From assembly GCF_963576675.1 (NCBI RefSeq), contig NC_088916.1, forward strand, positions 16,158,501 through 16,222,500: 64,000 nt of DNA. The letters run 5' to 3'. This DNA is from Euphorbia lathyris (Eukaryota > Streptophyta > Magnoliopsida > Malpighiales > Euphorbiaceae). This document shows positions 45,379 through 57,883 of this stretch, piece after piece. The notes under the pieces are model-generated. The model saw only the letters and a program-made list of their open reading frames with translations, was not told where the DNA came from and searched no databases. A program made the translations under genes and the position numbers. Position 1 is the stretch's first letter; every line of letters starts with the position of its first letter.

Positions 45379-47443
45379 TGTTGGGGTTTAGTGTCCTATA
45401 GACAATTGTTGCAGGATACAAACTTAATGTAAATGAATTGTTCTTTATATCATTTGTTTTAATGAGATGTATGTTTTATAACTATATAAAGACAATCCCT
45501 TTTAAGCACTAAATAAAGTCTAATAAAAGGAAATCCGTAAGTTTGTTTAAAGTGATTATAAAGTGTTCATACAAGCATGAAGTGAGACAAAACTTTATAA
45601 TAAACTAATAAACTTAAAACCACCCCAAGTCAAGTGATATGTTTAGGATTGATATATCATGGTTGAGACTTGTATGTAACAATGTCTTCTGTTCGACAGA
45701 AAGCTGATCTCACAAGCTTCATATATATAGATATCTGGACAGTTACATAGATCTGATGAAACGTCGTTCATTAGGATTGGGGATCCGATTTGAGATAACA
45801 GGATGGGTAGATTCATCCTTGTCACCTGTTCATCTCATTGGTATTAATAGGTATAACTAATCCTCAGACTCAAAGGAATGTTAATTGGTCATCCTGAATT
45901 ACTGAATGTGAGACTTTGATCCTGCGGTCCCACGATCCTTAACAGAGATGACTCTGGGGTGTGAACTGCAAAGGTTGGGTGTCACAGGAGGTAATGTCAG
46001 GGTAGTTATACATTGGATTGAGCATTTATCACTCCCGATTAATGGGAGATACATCCAAGGATCGCTTGTGGAAGACTCGACTCTAAATCCTTGCAAGGTG
46101 ATAGCTTAAGAGTAAGAAATATAGATTTCACTTAACCTATCTATTTGAGTTGACTCGGCCTATACAAGTAAAACGAACGTCTCGCTATATGTTACTTGAC
46201 ATCACCCATAGTCATAAGATTCAGTTCAAGGATGTAGTTGATAAAGGATCGAATTATACCGTAACTAATACGGAAAGGTTAACGACAGAATCAACCTGTC
46301 TTCTTAACGGACTCTGGGGGAATGATTACAGACTTGCCAATAACATACTCAGTACATCATTCCATTATGCAAGGATTAAATATAATTCTTGAAGAAATTA
46401 ATTTAATAGTTGCATACGGCCAGAAGTAGTAAGAACCTAATGGATCACACATAAGACTTGGAACCAAAAGAGAGATGGATGTCATTAATAGATGGAAGCC
46501 CAATTGAGCCCAGTAAGGCCCATTTAAATAGAGGGGGCCGAAATTTATATATAATAAATAAGGAATTATTTTAATTCCAATAATCCTAATTTGATTAGGT
46601 TTGTGAATTAAATTAATTAAGAGATAATTAAGTTAGGAGTTTTAATTAGATTAATATACTCCTATTATTATCCAATTAGGTTATTTATTATTATCCTAGA
46701 TATATTAGATATATAAAGAGATAATAATTGGGAATCCTATTCCGAATTGAATTCCTATTAAGTAACCTATTCCTGTCTAACTAGGGTTTAGATACAAGTT
46801 ATTATATATACCCCCTACTACATGAATTTCGACCAAGCTATACACTTTCCCCTTTGTGATTTTCGAAATCCCTAGCTAGAAAGAGAAAGAGAATTCGACT
46901 TCCCCAGTTCGTGGACAAGAATTCATACGGCTTCCATCGATCGATTAATTTCATCTATCTTTCTTTCTCTTTGATCTTGTGTTGGTTAATTAGAGGCAAT
47001 CTATTTTAGTTGCATCTCATACGGTTGATTCTAACTTAATCTCACTGTGTTCATGAAAGAAGGAAAAACAAACAAAAGGGAGAAATTCGTTTTTCTTCAC
47101 CTACATGAGGTCAGTTCACTATTTTGCGGATTCCCGGAGATTGAACCGTCGGATCGTCGCGATATTTGGACAGTAGCTTCTAGACATATTCTTCCACCTT
47201 TCCACCGAAGGGATTGTTGTTCAGAGGTCTGGAAGGTCTGTTTCGGATAGGGGCAGATTGGTAAACAGTTTCCATCTCTTTTGAAGTTGTGGGCACTTCG
47301 TTTGCAACAGTAGATTGATCTTCAAAAGGTATTTCTTCTTATCCCTCTTTATATGAAATAACGATTAACGGATCCTATGGTTAAAAGGAAGTAGGATAAA
47401 ATTTTTATATTTCCGCTGCTATACCTTAACCTAATTTCCAACA
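45379..47443 (+). mobile_element. Solo Copia LTR (family of D and E) in element C
   Basis: TGTTGGGGTTTAG...TTTCCAACA, 2065 bp, with TSD CACGG at 45374-45378 and 47444-47448. No interior or second LTR, so it arose by LTR-LTR recombination or an equivalent loss. It is about 200 bp longer than the LTRs of E and D; the extra sequence appears to be near 47050-47300. It splits the antisense ORF of element C. Confidence 0.9.
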
Positions 47444-47736
47444 CACGGGGCCCCTTTTTTCTACTAGGGGTCGAAGAAGAAGCCTCCATCCCTGAGACGA
47501 CTCTAGAATTCAGTACTGGTGCAATGGGGGCAACAGAGGTGAAAGAGTTCTGGGTTTCTATAAACCCAAGACAGCGATTCCTATGCTCCTCTAAAGCACT
47601 ACGTAGACCAGACAAATCACAACTCGGAGTGCTCTCAGAAGAATCCGTGCTTTCGGAAAGTTCTAAGCTAAGTCAGTAATCGGTGGAAGAAGATAAACCG
47701 AAGAGCTCAGAGGTAAAACCAGAGGAGGAACTCATA
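47444..47736 (-). pseudogene. Antisense ORF of element C, N-terminal part
   Basis: A likely start is ATG at 47736: MSSSSGFTSELFGLSSSTDY, a stop, then ...SESTDSSESTPSCDLSGLRSALEEHRNRC...ASSSTPSRKKGPR. With the target duplication CACGG counted once it joins in frame to AEITSSRMSPANL on the other side of the solo LTR. The N-terminus is Ser-rich and low in complexity. Confidence 0.6.
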
Positions 47737-48077
47737 AAAACAAAAGGGGCAGATAAACGGAAGGAGTGTGAAGTCGAACTTACATGAAATTCTAAGGTAA
47801 GAAAGAAGAAGCTTCAACACTCGAGTTCTTGACACGAAGAGGGCTCCGAAGAAGTTAAGGCGAGAATAGAAGGTCCGAACAATGGAGATATGAAATCAGA
47901 AGAGAGAGAGAAAGAAAGAGTTTTAAAAGAAAGACTCACCTCAATTCGAGCGTCTTAGACATCTCGCAATGGAAGAGTGGTCTAGGACAGAGCAATCATC
48001 AATAAGCCGTCGATTGACGGCACGCCTGGAAGCTCAAAAGCACTAAAGGACTTTGACGACATTTTAAGGGGGGCTTC
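47737..48077 (+). other. 3' non-coding end and polypurine tract of element C
   Basis: No gene on the plus strand. The tract TTTAAGGGGGGCTTC at 48063-48077 directly precedes the 3' LTR. If the antisense ORF was ever expressed, its promoter would have to lie here or in the 3' LTR. Confidence 0.55.
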
Positions 48078-48439
48078 TGATAACATCCGGATATTATTTA
48101 TGGGACTAAAAGGATAATTAACCAAACGACCGCGGATAAAGGGGATCGCCAAGGCTATGGCTTATGAAACAATACACCTGGGTGGTGAATCAGATAGATT
48201 CCTCAATACGCCATCTGTAGTCAAACACTTGGGAGATCCACCATCACATCTCGATACGCCCACAGAACAGCGGAGCCGATTCCCAATAAAGGCAACTAAT
48301 AACCCATTAATGAGCTAACGGTCATACTTGAATAAGATCAGTAACCGCCATTAATGAGGCATTAATGGAGACTTTCTAGTTATCCGGAGTTACAATTATA
48401 TGAATATAAATAGCTTGCATCCCAAGCTTTTGAGGTACA
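48078..48439 (+). repeat. 3' LTR of element C, first part
   Basis: TGATAACATCCGG..., 362 bp matching 19158-19519, cut by Copia element D after GTACA. Confidence 0.9.
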
Positions 48440-50273
48440 TGTAGGGGTTTAGTGTCATATAGACAATTGTTCTAGGATATAAACTTAATGTAAATGAAGT
48501 GTTCTTTGCATCATTTGTTTTAATAAGATATGGTTTAATAACTATATAAAGGCAACCTCTTTTAAGAACTAAATAAGTCTAATAAAAGGAAATCCTTAAG
48601 TTTGTTTAAAGTGATTATAAAGTGTTCATACAAGCATGAAGTGAGACAAAACTTTATAATAAACTAATAAACTTAAAACTACCCCAAGTCAAGTAATATG
48701 TTTAGAAATAGGATTGACATATCACTATTGAGACTTGCATGTAACAATGTCTTCTGTCGAGACAGAAAGCTGATCTCACAAGCTTCAGATATACAGATAC
48801 CTGGACAGTTACATGGATCCAATGAAAGGGAGTTCATTAGGATTGGGGACCCGACTTGAGATAACAGGATGGGTAGATTTATCCTTATCACCTGTTCATC
48901 TCATTGGTATTAATAGGTATAAGTAATCCTCAGACTCAAATGAATGTTAATTAGTGATTCTGGATTATGGAATGTGATGCTTTGATCCTGTTGTAACACG
49001 ATCCATAACAGAGATGACTCTGGGGTGTGAACGGCAGACGTTGGGTATCATAGGAAGTAATTTCAGGATAGTTATACATTTGATTGAGCATTTGTCACTC
49101 CCGATAAATGGGAGATACGTCCAAGGATCGCTTGTGGAAGACTTGACTCTAAATCCTTGCAAGGTGATAGCTTAAGACTTGAAATACAGATTTCACTTAA
49201 CCTATCTAATTGGAGTTGATTCGGCATGTACAAGTAAAACGAACGTCTCGCTATATGTGACTTGACATTATCCATAGTCATAAGATTCAGTTCAAGGATG
49301 TAGTTGATAAAGGATCGAATTATACTGTAACTAATACGGAAAGGTCAATGACAGAATCAACCTGTCTTCTTATAGCTCTGAGGGAATGTTTCGGATTTGC
49401 TAATCACATTTCGCGTACTCATTCCGTTATGCAAAGATTAAATATAATTCTGAGAAAATTAATTTAATAGTTGCATACGGCTAGAAGCAATAAGAACCTA
49501 ATGGGTCACACATAAGACTTGGAGCCCAAAAGAGAAACAAATGTTAATTAATTGATGGAAGCCCAACTGAGTCCACTAAGGCCTAGTAAGCAAGGGGGGC
49601 GATTTTTATGTATAAATTTCATAAAGAAAGTAATTTGATTTTAAGCAATCCTAATTAGATTATGATTGTGAATTAAATTAATTAAAGGATAAATAAGTTA
49701 GGAGGTTTAATGAGATTAAATTGCTCCCATTATTATCCTAAAAGGTTATTATTATTATCTTTATATTTAGATATAATTATAGATAACAAATAAGAATTAT
49801 ATTCTGAATTAAATTCTTATTCAATAACCTAATTCTATCTAACTAGGGTTTAGATACAAGAGAGTATATATACCCCCCTATATGCAAATTTCGGCCAACA
49901 CAGTGTCTACCGAAGAGAAGAATTTTGACCCTCTTGTTGAGGACGAGATTATTCACCGCTTCCTTCCGTTTCAATTGATTATCAATCTCTTTCTCTATTC
50001 CTTGATCTTGTGTTGATTAATTAGAGGTAATCTATTCTTGATTGCTTTTCATACGGTTGAATTCTAACTTGGTTTTGAATTGTGTTTTTGTCTTGTGCTC
50101 GGGAACTCGAAGTAAGAGTTGTAGGCACTTCGATTGCAACGGTAGATAGAACATCAAAAGGTATTTCCTTATATCCCTCTTTATATGAAATAACGATTAA
50201 TGGATCTTGGGTTAATGGAAAAAGGTTAAAATTTTTATATTTCCGCTGCCAAACGTTTGCCTATTTTCCTTCA
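48440..50273 (+). repeat. 5' LTR of Copia element D
   Basis: 1834 bp, TGTAGGGGTTTAG...TTCCTTCA. A TATATATA box is near 49867. Confidence 0.95.
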
Positions 50274-50274
50274 G

Positions 50275-50286
50275 TGGTATCAGAGC
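50275..50286 (+). other. Primer-binding site of element D
   Basis: TGGTATCAGAGC, complementary to initiator tRNA-Met, one base after the LTR. Confidence 0.95.
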
Positions 50287-50589
50287 CTGCGTTAAATCCG
50301 TTATTTCATATATAAAAATTAAGAAATTTTTCAATCAGATTGAATGAATATTTATAGTTAGGTTAATTAACGAAACTGTTTTGATTAATTGATTCTAAAG
50401 ATAAATAAGTTTTAATTAATTATTAATTAAAATAGATTATGCATATGTTCCTAATTATTATGGTTGATAATCATTATGACAAAACTATTAGTTTTATAGT
50501 TGGATTGATAAAAGTTAGTTTTATTAAATCTAAAGATAAAACGGAAAATCTTTAATAAGTTTTCTTATTTTCTGAAAATCGTTTTAAAA

Positions 50590-50634
<45 letters not shown>

Positions 50635-52101
50635 TTAAAAAAAAGGACAGCAGTTCGGCGCAACTCGACTGCCGTCGTGCGATTGCTGCCTCGCAGCAGC
50701 AATCGCGTGACGTCTGGCCGCTGCTGCCGCGAGGCAGCGGCGGACCAGACGCGTGGCTGATGCCGAACGGTAGCAGCCACGTGTTTGGGGTCCGGCCCGG
50801 AACATGTATATTTTAAAACTGTTTTAAAATATGGTTTTTAAATATATTTATATATATGTTTCAGAAATTAATAGTTTTCTGTTTTGCTTATCGAATAAAA
50901 GAATATATTTAAAAGTTTGTTTTACCTATTTGTAAATCAAAAGTATTAAATGAATTGAAATCGAAATAATTGGGACATGCATAAATAAAGTTTTGTATAG
51001 TTGTATTAATCTAAAAGGTTAATATAGAAGATACGAAACTGTTAGAATTAAAATTGGATGAAAGTTAATTTGATGAGTTAATGTGATTAACCTAAATATT
51101 ACATAAGTATTTTATGTAATCAACCAATTAAATTTATTTAATTGAGTCTATGTATGTTTGGAGTTATGGATTGGACCCTCTATTTAGTCTTTTGGTATTT
51201 CTTGAAATAGGGCATGCGAGTCCTGCCTTTCTACTATCTATTGTAATTTCTCCTCTCATCTAATTCCCTTCAAGTTAATTGAAGTTTTCTTTAGTAGTAT
51301 AGAAATTAATATGTAATTTCAAGGCGCCATGGAGAAGACGGAGGGCCTAAAGAGAAATATGTAATAGTTAGTATTTCCCTAGGTTTGGCCTTTTATTCCG
51401 TCTCTGGCTCGACGGAATAATTTAGATAATATGTCCATAACACCAATGTATGTGTCTGATGTATGCTAAAGCAAATCAAGACTAAGTTAGATTATGAGAC
51501 TTAAAATAAAAATCTTTCACTAATTAAAAGTTAAGTAAATAAGCAAGTTATTAAAATCGGTTGCCCCTCCCTAATATTATAATTCAGCCGGCAGTAATGG
51601 GGGCCTTTGGGTTGTTGAGCAAACTCAAGCTCGGGGTCTTATGGTAACACCTGAATTATCGAAAATCGTTCTTTCATGAATATGGGGTAATACTTAAATT
51701 AGATTATGGTAATTGGATGAGCAAACTCATGTTATCATAAACTAATGGGCAATATGGTTAGGATTAATATGAATAGCATATTAGTTACTAATGTGGTTAG
51801 TAACCCAATAACCTAGGAATCACATTAAAGATGTGATTGATTACATTAATCTACCTAACAAATGAGACTAGCTTGTTGAGCAAACTCAAGGTGAAATCTC
51901 AGGAGTTAGGATCCTAGCTCACTAAAGGATTTGTGAAATTCTTCGAATTAATATGGAGGGCTTTAATTTGGCAAAATAGTGGGAGCAATTTAAAATGAAC
52001 TAAAAAGACCTATAATTTTAGATTGATGTACTTTAAAGAAAATGAATAACATACGTTTACTCTTTCTCAATCTCAGGTTAAATTAAAACACTTCTAAAAT
52101 C
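50287..52101 (+). other. 5' leader of element D
   Basis: Non-coding, collinear with the leader of E. It has a TA run at 50592-50624 and the GC-rich hairpin cluster at 50679-50781. The rest is AT-rich. Confidence 0.8.
50679..50781 (+). other. GC-rich hairpin cluster in the leader of element D
   Basis: Inverted repeats: 50679-50689 with 50696-50706 (11 bp, arm GCGATTGCTGC); 50717-50724 with 50734-50741 (8 bp), extended by GTCTGG (50712-50717) against CCAGAC (50745-50750); 50752-50759 with 50774-50781 (8 bp, arm CGTGGCTG). They stand in the same order as the stems of element E. Confidence 0.7.
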
Positions 52102-55100
52102 ATGACTAAAACCAATCTGCAAAATATACTTACCGATAACAAGTTGAACGGTTCAAACTTCACCGACTGGTTTCGTAACCTCAAAATCGTTTTGAAGTTC
52201 GATAAGATAGGGTATGTACTTGATACATCGATACCCCCTATCCCAGCTGATGATGCTCCCATCGAAGAGATCGATGCTTACCAGAAGAATAAGGCTGATG
52301 ACGATCATGCGGGATGCATCATACTTGCATCGATGACAACGGAATTGCAGAGACAACATGAGGAAATGGATGCCTATTCCATCATCGTGCACCTAAAAGA
52401 GTTGTTTGGGAAACAAACTCGGTGCGAACGCTACGAGATATCAAAATTGCTATATCGTTGAAGGATGCAAGAGGGCACATCTGTAATGACACATTGTGTC
52501 AAGATGATTGGCTATATTACCAAGCTTTCTAGTATTGGATTCGCGATGGATAACGAACTAAGCATAGACTTAATTCTTCAATCCCTCCCAAAGAGTTATT
52601 CACAGTTCATTATGAACTACCAGATGAATGACTTGCAAACCTCTCTTGAAGAGCTTGCAAACATGCTCAAGACAGTTGAGCCCAATATGAAGAAAGACAA
52701 GGCAATACCGGCTCTTGTCATAGAGGGATCAAAGAAGAGGAAAGGGAATTTTCCCAATCCTAAACATCCCAAGAAAAGCAAGAGGGCCATGCCCACTAGA
52801 GCAAAGGGAAAGGAAGTGAAGAAGCCCAAAGGAGAGTGCCACTTCTATGGTAAAGACGGGCATTGGAGGAGGAACTGCAAGGAGTACCTAGCCTCCCTCA
52901 AGAAGGGAAAAGACGGTGCTTCAACGTCTGGTATGTTTTATATTAAAATAAATACAATTTCACAGTCTGAATCTTGGGTACTTGATACCGGATGTGGATC
53001 TCATATTTGTACAAATATGCAGGAACTAAATCGGACTAAGGAATTGAAGAAAGGAAGCATAAACTTGCGAGTAGGAAATGGAGCAAGAGTTGCCGCCCTC
53101 GCTGTTGGAGATTATGTTTTAAGTTTGCCCTCTGGGCTTGTAATAGAATTAGGGAACTGTTTGTATGTTCCAGAAATGTCCAAAAACATTATTTCTATTA
53201 GCCGTCTTGTTGACGACGGTTTTCATATTTCAATAAAAGACAAACGTTGCGAGTTTTATAGAGATGGGATTTTCTATTTTTCAGGAATATCACAAAATGG
53301 GATTTATGTGCTAGATGACAAAATTTCTGTATTCGCAATTGATACCAAAAGACATAAGCTAGATAATTCGACTTACTTATGGCATTGTCGTTTAGGCCAT
53401 ATAAACAAAAGCCGCATGCTTAAGCTACATCAAGATGGGCTTATAGATTCAATTGATTCTGAATCATTGGAAACATGCGAAGCATGTTTAAAAGGTAAAA
53501 TGATAAAGACACCCTTTAGCAATAAAGGTGAGCATGTATCAGACACTCTAGGATTAATACATTCAGATGTATACGGTCCTATGTCGGTCCAAGCAAAAGG
53601 AGGATTCAGATACTTTATAAGCTTCATAGACGACCATACCAGATATGGTTATGTTTACTTGATGAAGCACAAGTCCGAAGCTTTTGAGAAATTCAAATGC
53701 TTCAAGAATGAAGTAGAAAATCAATTAGGAAAGAAAATAAAGATACTTCGATCCGATCGAGGTGGAGAATATCTTTCAGATGATTTTCTGAATTATCTAT
53801 CTAGATGTGGGATATGCTCACAATGGACACCTCCCTATACACCACAACACAATGGTGTATCCGAAAGGAGGAACTGTACCTTACTAGATATGGTACGATT
53901 TATGATGAGCATAGCATTACTTCCAAAGACATTATGGGGATATGCCTGAGAAACTGCCCTCTTCACCCTAAATCGAGTACTAACTAAATCCGCTAGTGCC
54001 ACACCATATGAATTGTTTGTTGGTAGGAAACCCACATTCTCATTCAGGAGAGTATGGGGTTGTTCAGCATTTGTCAAACGCGTAGCATCAGACAAACTAG
54101 ATTCTAAATCTGATAAATGTTTCTTCAATGGATATCCTAAGGAAACTGTAGGGTATTACTTCTATCATCCAGATGATCAGAAAGTAATAGTATCCAAGCA
54201 CGCAACCTTCTTGGAGAAAGAGTTTCTCGAAGAAACAGAAAAGGGAAGCATGATTGAACTTGATGAAGTTCAAGAACAAGAAACACCGACTGAAACAACA
54301 GAGGCGCTTGAGGAACCCGAAGCAGTCCCATTGGATGAGACTCAAGTGCCACCCATTCGTAGATCACAAAGAGTTTGTGAACTCCCAATTAGATATGGTT
54401 TTCTAGTGGGAGATGATGATGAGGTTCCCGTGTTAGACGACGAACCCGAGAACTACGAAGAGGCTCTTACCAGTCCAGATTCTAAAGCATGGCTCGAGGC
54501 CATGGATTCTGAAATGGATTCCATGTACACCAACCAAGTGTGGACTTTGGTTGATCCACTCGAAGGGATAAAACCCATTGGGTGCAGGTGGATCTTCAAA
54601 AAGAAGACTGACATGGATGGAAAGGTTAGCACCTACAAAGCTAGGTTAGTAGCGAAAGGATATCGTCAGAAACAAGGAATTGATTATGACGAAACTTTCT
54701 TTCCTGTGGCTATATCCAAATCAATCAGAATAATGCTCGCTATTGCCGCTCACTACGATTACTAGATTTGGCAAATGGATGTGAAAACAGCTTTCCTAAA
54801 TGGAAACCTGCTTAAGGATGTATATATGATGCAACTTGAAGGTTTCATATCAAAGGATGCAAACAAGGTTTGCAAACTACAGAGATCCATTTATGGACTC
54901 AAGCAAGCATCTAGAAGCTGGAACAAGCGTTCTGACGAAACCATAAAACAATTTGGTTTCGAACAAAATTGCGAAGAAGCTTGCATTTACAAGAAAGCAA
55001 GTGGGAGCTCAGTTGCATTTCTAATATTATATGTGGACGATATATTATTAATGGGAAATGATATAGCTCTACTACAGTCGGTGAAAGTATGGTTATCAGG

Positions 55101-56685
55101 TAACTTCTCCATGAAAGACCTTGGTGAAGCAGCTTATATACTTGGTATAAAGATCTACAGAGATAGATCAAGAAGACTGCTTGGTTTTTCACAGGCTACA
55201 TACATTGAAAAGGTGCTAAAGCGGTTTAGCATGCTTGAATCGAAACGAGGTAACTTACCCATCGTACATGGAGCAAAGTTAAGCAATCATCAATGTCCTA
55301 AAACCGAAGATGATAAGAAACGTATGGCTATAATCCGTACGCCAGCGCAATCGGTTTGATTATGTATGCTATGCTATGTGTTGGGGTTTAGTGTCCTATA
55401 GACAATTGTTCTAGGATACAAACTTAATATAAATGAAGTGTTCTTTATATCGTTTGTTTTAATGAGATATGTTTTCATAACTATATAAAGGCAATCCCTT
55501 TTAAGAACTAAATAAAGTCTAATAAAAGGAAATCCGTAAGTTTGTTTAAAGTGATTATAAAGTGTTCATACAAGCATAAAGTGAGACGAAACTTTATAAT
55601 AAACTAATAAACTTAAAACCACCCCAAGTCAAGTAATATGTTCAGGATTGACATATCACTGTTGAGACTTGCATGTAACAATGTCTTCTGTCCCGACAGA
55701 AAGCTGATCTCACAAGCTTCATATATATAGATATCTGGACAGTTACATGGATCCAATGAAAAGAAGTTCATTAGGATTGGGGACCCGACTTGAGATAACA
55801 GGATGGGTAGATTCATCCTTATCACCTGTTCATCTCATTGGCATTAATAGGTATAAGTAATCCTTAGACTCAAAGGAATGTTAATTAGTAACTCTGGATT
55901 ACGGAATGTGACGCTTTGATCCTGTTGTAACACGATCCTTAATAGAGATGACTTTGGGGTGTGAACATCAGACGTTGGGTATCACAAGAAGTAATTGCAG
56001 GATAGTTATACATTGGATTGAGCATTTATCACTCCCGATAAATGGGAGATATGTCCATGGATCGCTTGTGGAAGACTTGACTCTAAATCCTTGCAATGTG
56101 ATAGCTTAAGATTGAAATGCAGATTTCTCTTAACCTATCTAATTGGAGTTGACTCGACCTATACAAGTAAAACGAACGTCTCGCTACATGTGACTTGACA
56201 GTATCCATAGTCATAAGATTCAGTTCAAGGATGTAGTTGATAAAGGATCGAATTATACTGTAACTAATACGGAAAGGTCAATGACAGAATCAACCTGTCT
56301 TCTTATAGCTCTGGGAGAATGTTTCTGGATTTGCCAATCACATTTTGCGTACTCATTCCGTTATGCAAAGATTAAATATAATTCTGTGAAAATTAATTTA
56401 ATAGTTGCATACGGCCAGAAGCAATAAGAACCTAATGGGTCACACATAAGACTTGGAACCCAAAAGAGAAACAGATGTTAATTAATTGATGGAAGCCCAA
56501 CTGGGCCCAATAGGGCCCAGTAACTAAAGGGGGGGGGGGGCGAAATTTATGTATTAATACATAAATAATTAATTTGATTTTATCAAACCTAATTAGATTA
56601 GGATTATGTATTAAATTAATAAAAGAATAATTAAATTAGGAGTTTTAATGAGATTAAAATTACTCCTATTATTATCCAATAAGGT

Positions 56686-56730
<45 letters not shown>

Positions 56731-57869
56731 GATATATTAATAGATAATAATTAAGAATTCTATTCCGAATTAAATTCTTATTCAGTAACCTAATTCTATC
56801 TAACTAGGGATTGGATACAAGAGATTATAAATACCCCCCCTAGTGTGATTTTCGAAACACCCCAAGCAAACCAAAAGAGAGAATTTCGACCCCCTGTTCG
56901 AGGATGAGATTATCTACCGCTTCCTTCCGTTCAATTGATTTTCATCTCTTTCTCTTTATCCTTGATCTTGTGTTGATTAATTAGAGACAATCTACTTTGG
57001 TTGTTATAAACGGTTGATTCTAACTTGATCTTTCAATTGTTTTGTTTTGTGCTCGGGAACTCGAAGTATGAGTTGTGGGCACTTCGTTTGCAACGGTAGA
57101 TAGAACTTCTAAAAGGTATTTCTTTTATCCCTCTTTATATGAAATAACGATTAGCGGATCTTGGGTTAATGGAAATAGGTTAAAATTTTTATATTTCCGC
57201 TGCTATACATTAGTCTATTTTCCTTCACTATGCACTAGACCTGACGTAGCATTCGCGTTAAGTATAACGAGTCGTTATCAAGGTAATCCGGGAGACGAGC
57301 ATTGGAATGCCATCAAGAACATTATTAAGTACTTGAGAAGGACTAAAGACATGTTCCTAGTGTATGGAGAAGGGGATTTGAAAATAGAAGGATTTTCAGA
57401 CGCCAGTCATCTCACAGATGAGAACGATTTTAGATCCCAATCAGGATACCTGTTTATCTTGAATGGGGGCGCGGTCAGTTGGAAGAGTTCCAAGTAGGGA
57501 AGCGTATCTTTCTCTACGACCGAGTCAGAGTACATCGCTGCTGCGGAAGCAGCAAAGGAATCAGTTTGGATTAAGAAGTTCATTACTGAACTTGGTGTGG
57601 TGCCTGACATTGTAAATCCCATTACACTGTACTATGATAACAATGGAGCCATTGCACAAGCAAAGGAACCATGGTCTCATAATGCATCCAAGCATTACCT
57701 GAAGCGATACCACATTGTAAAAGAGATTGTGGCAAGAGGAGATGTGAGAATAGAAAGAGTACCTACTGAGGACAATGTTGCAGATCCGTTGACAAAGCCC
57801 TTAGCCCAGAAAGTACATGATCGTCATCTAAGCTCTACTGGGATAAGTTGTAGAAACAATTGGCTTTAG
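52102..57869 (+). pseudogene. Decayed Copia gag-pol of element D, split by a solo LTR
   Basis: The gag start MTKTNLQNIL is at 52102. TGA at 52459-52461 replaces the Cys in YRCRM of element E. The zinc knuckle reads CHFYGKDGHWRRNC, with the second Cys lost. Protease WVLDTGCGSHIC and integrase (LRSDRGGEY, NGVSERRN) follow. Further damage: TGA at 53947-53949 (WGYA-stop), TAG at 54763-54765 (HYDY-stop-IWQMD), a one-base deletion near 55335, the solo LTR at 55379-57227 inside RT just after YAM, and TAG at 57495-57497 in RNase H. RT YVDDILLMGND is at about 55033-55065. The frame ends ...CRNNWL at 57869. Not functional. Confidence 0.95.
55379..57227 (+). mobile_element. Solo Copia LTR inside the RT of element D
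   Basis: TGTTGGGGTTTAG...TTCCTTCA, 1849 bp, TSD CTATG at 55374-55378 and 57228-57232. Same family as its host. It has a 12-G run near 56529-56540 and a TA run at 56688-56728. Confidence 0.95.
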
Positions 57870-57870
57870 T

Positions 57871-57883
57871 CCAAGTGGGAGTA
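57871..57883 (+). other. Polypurine tract of element D
   Basis: CCAAGTGGGAGTA between the gag-pol stop and the 3' LTR, identical to that of E. Confidence 0.8.
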
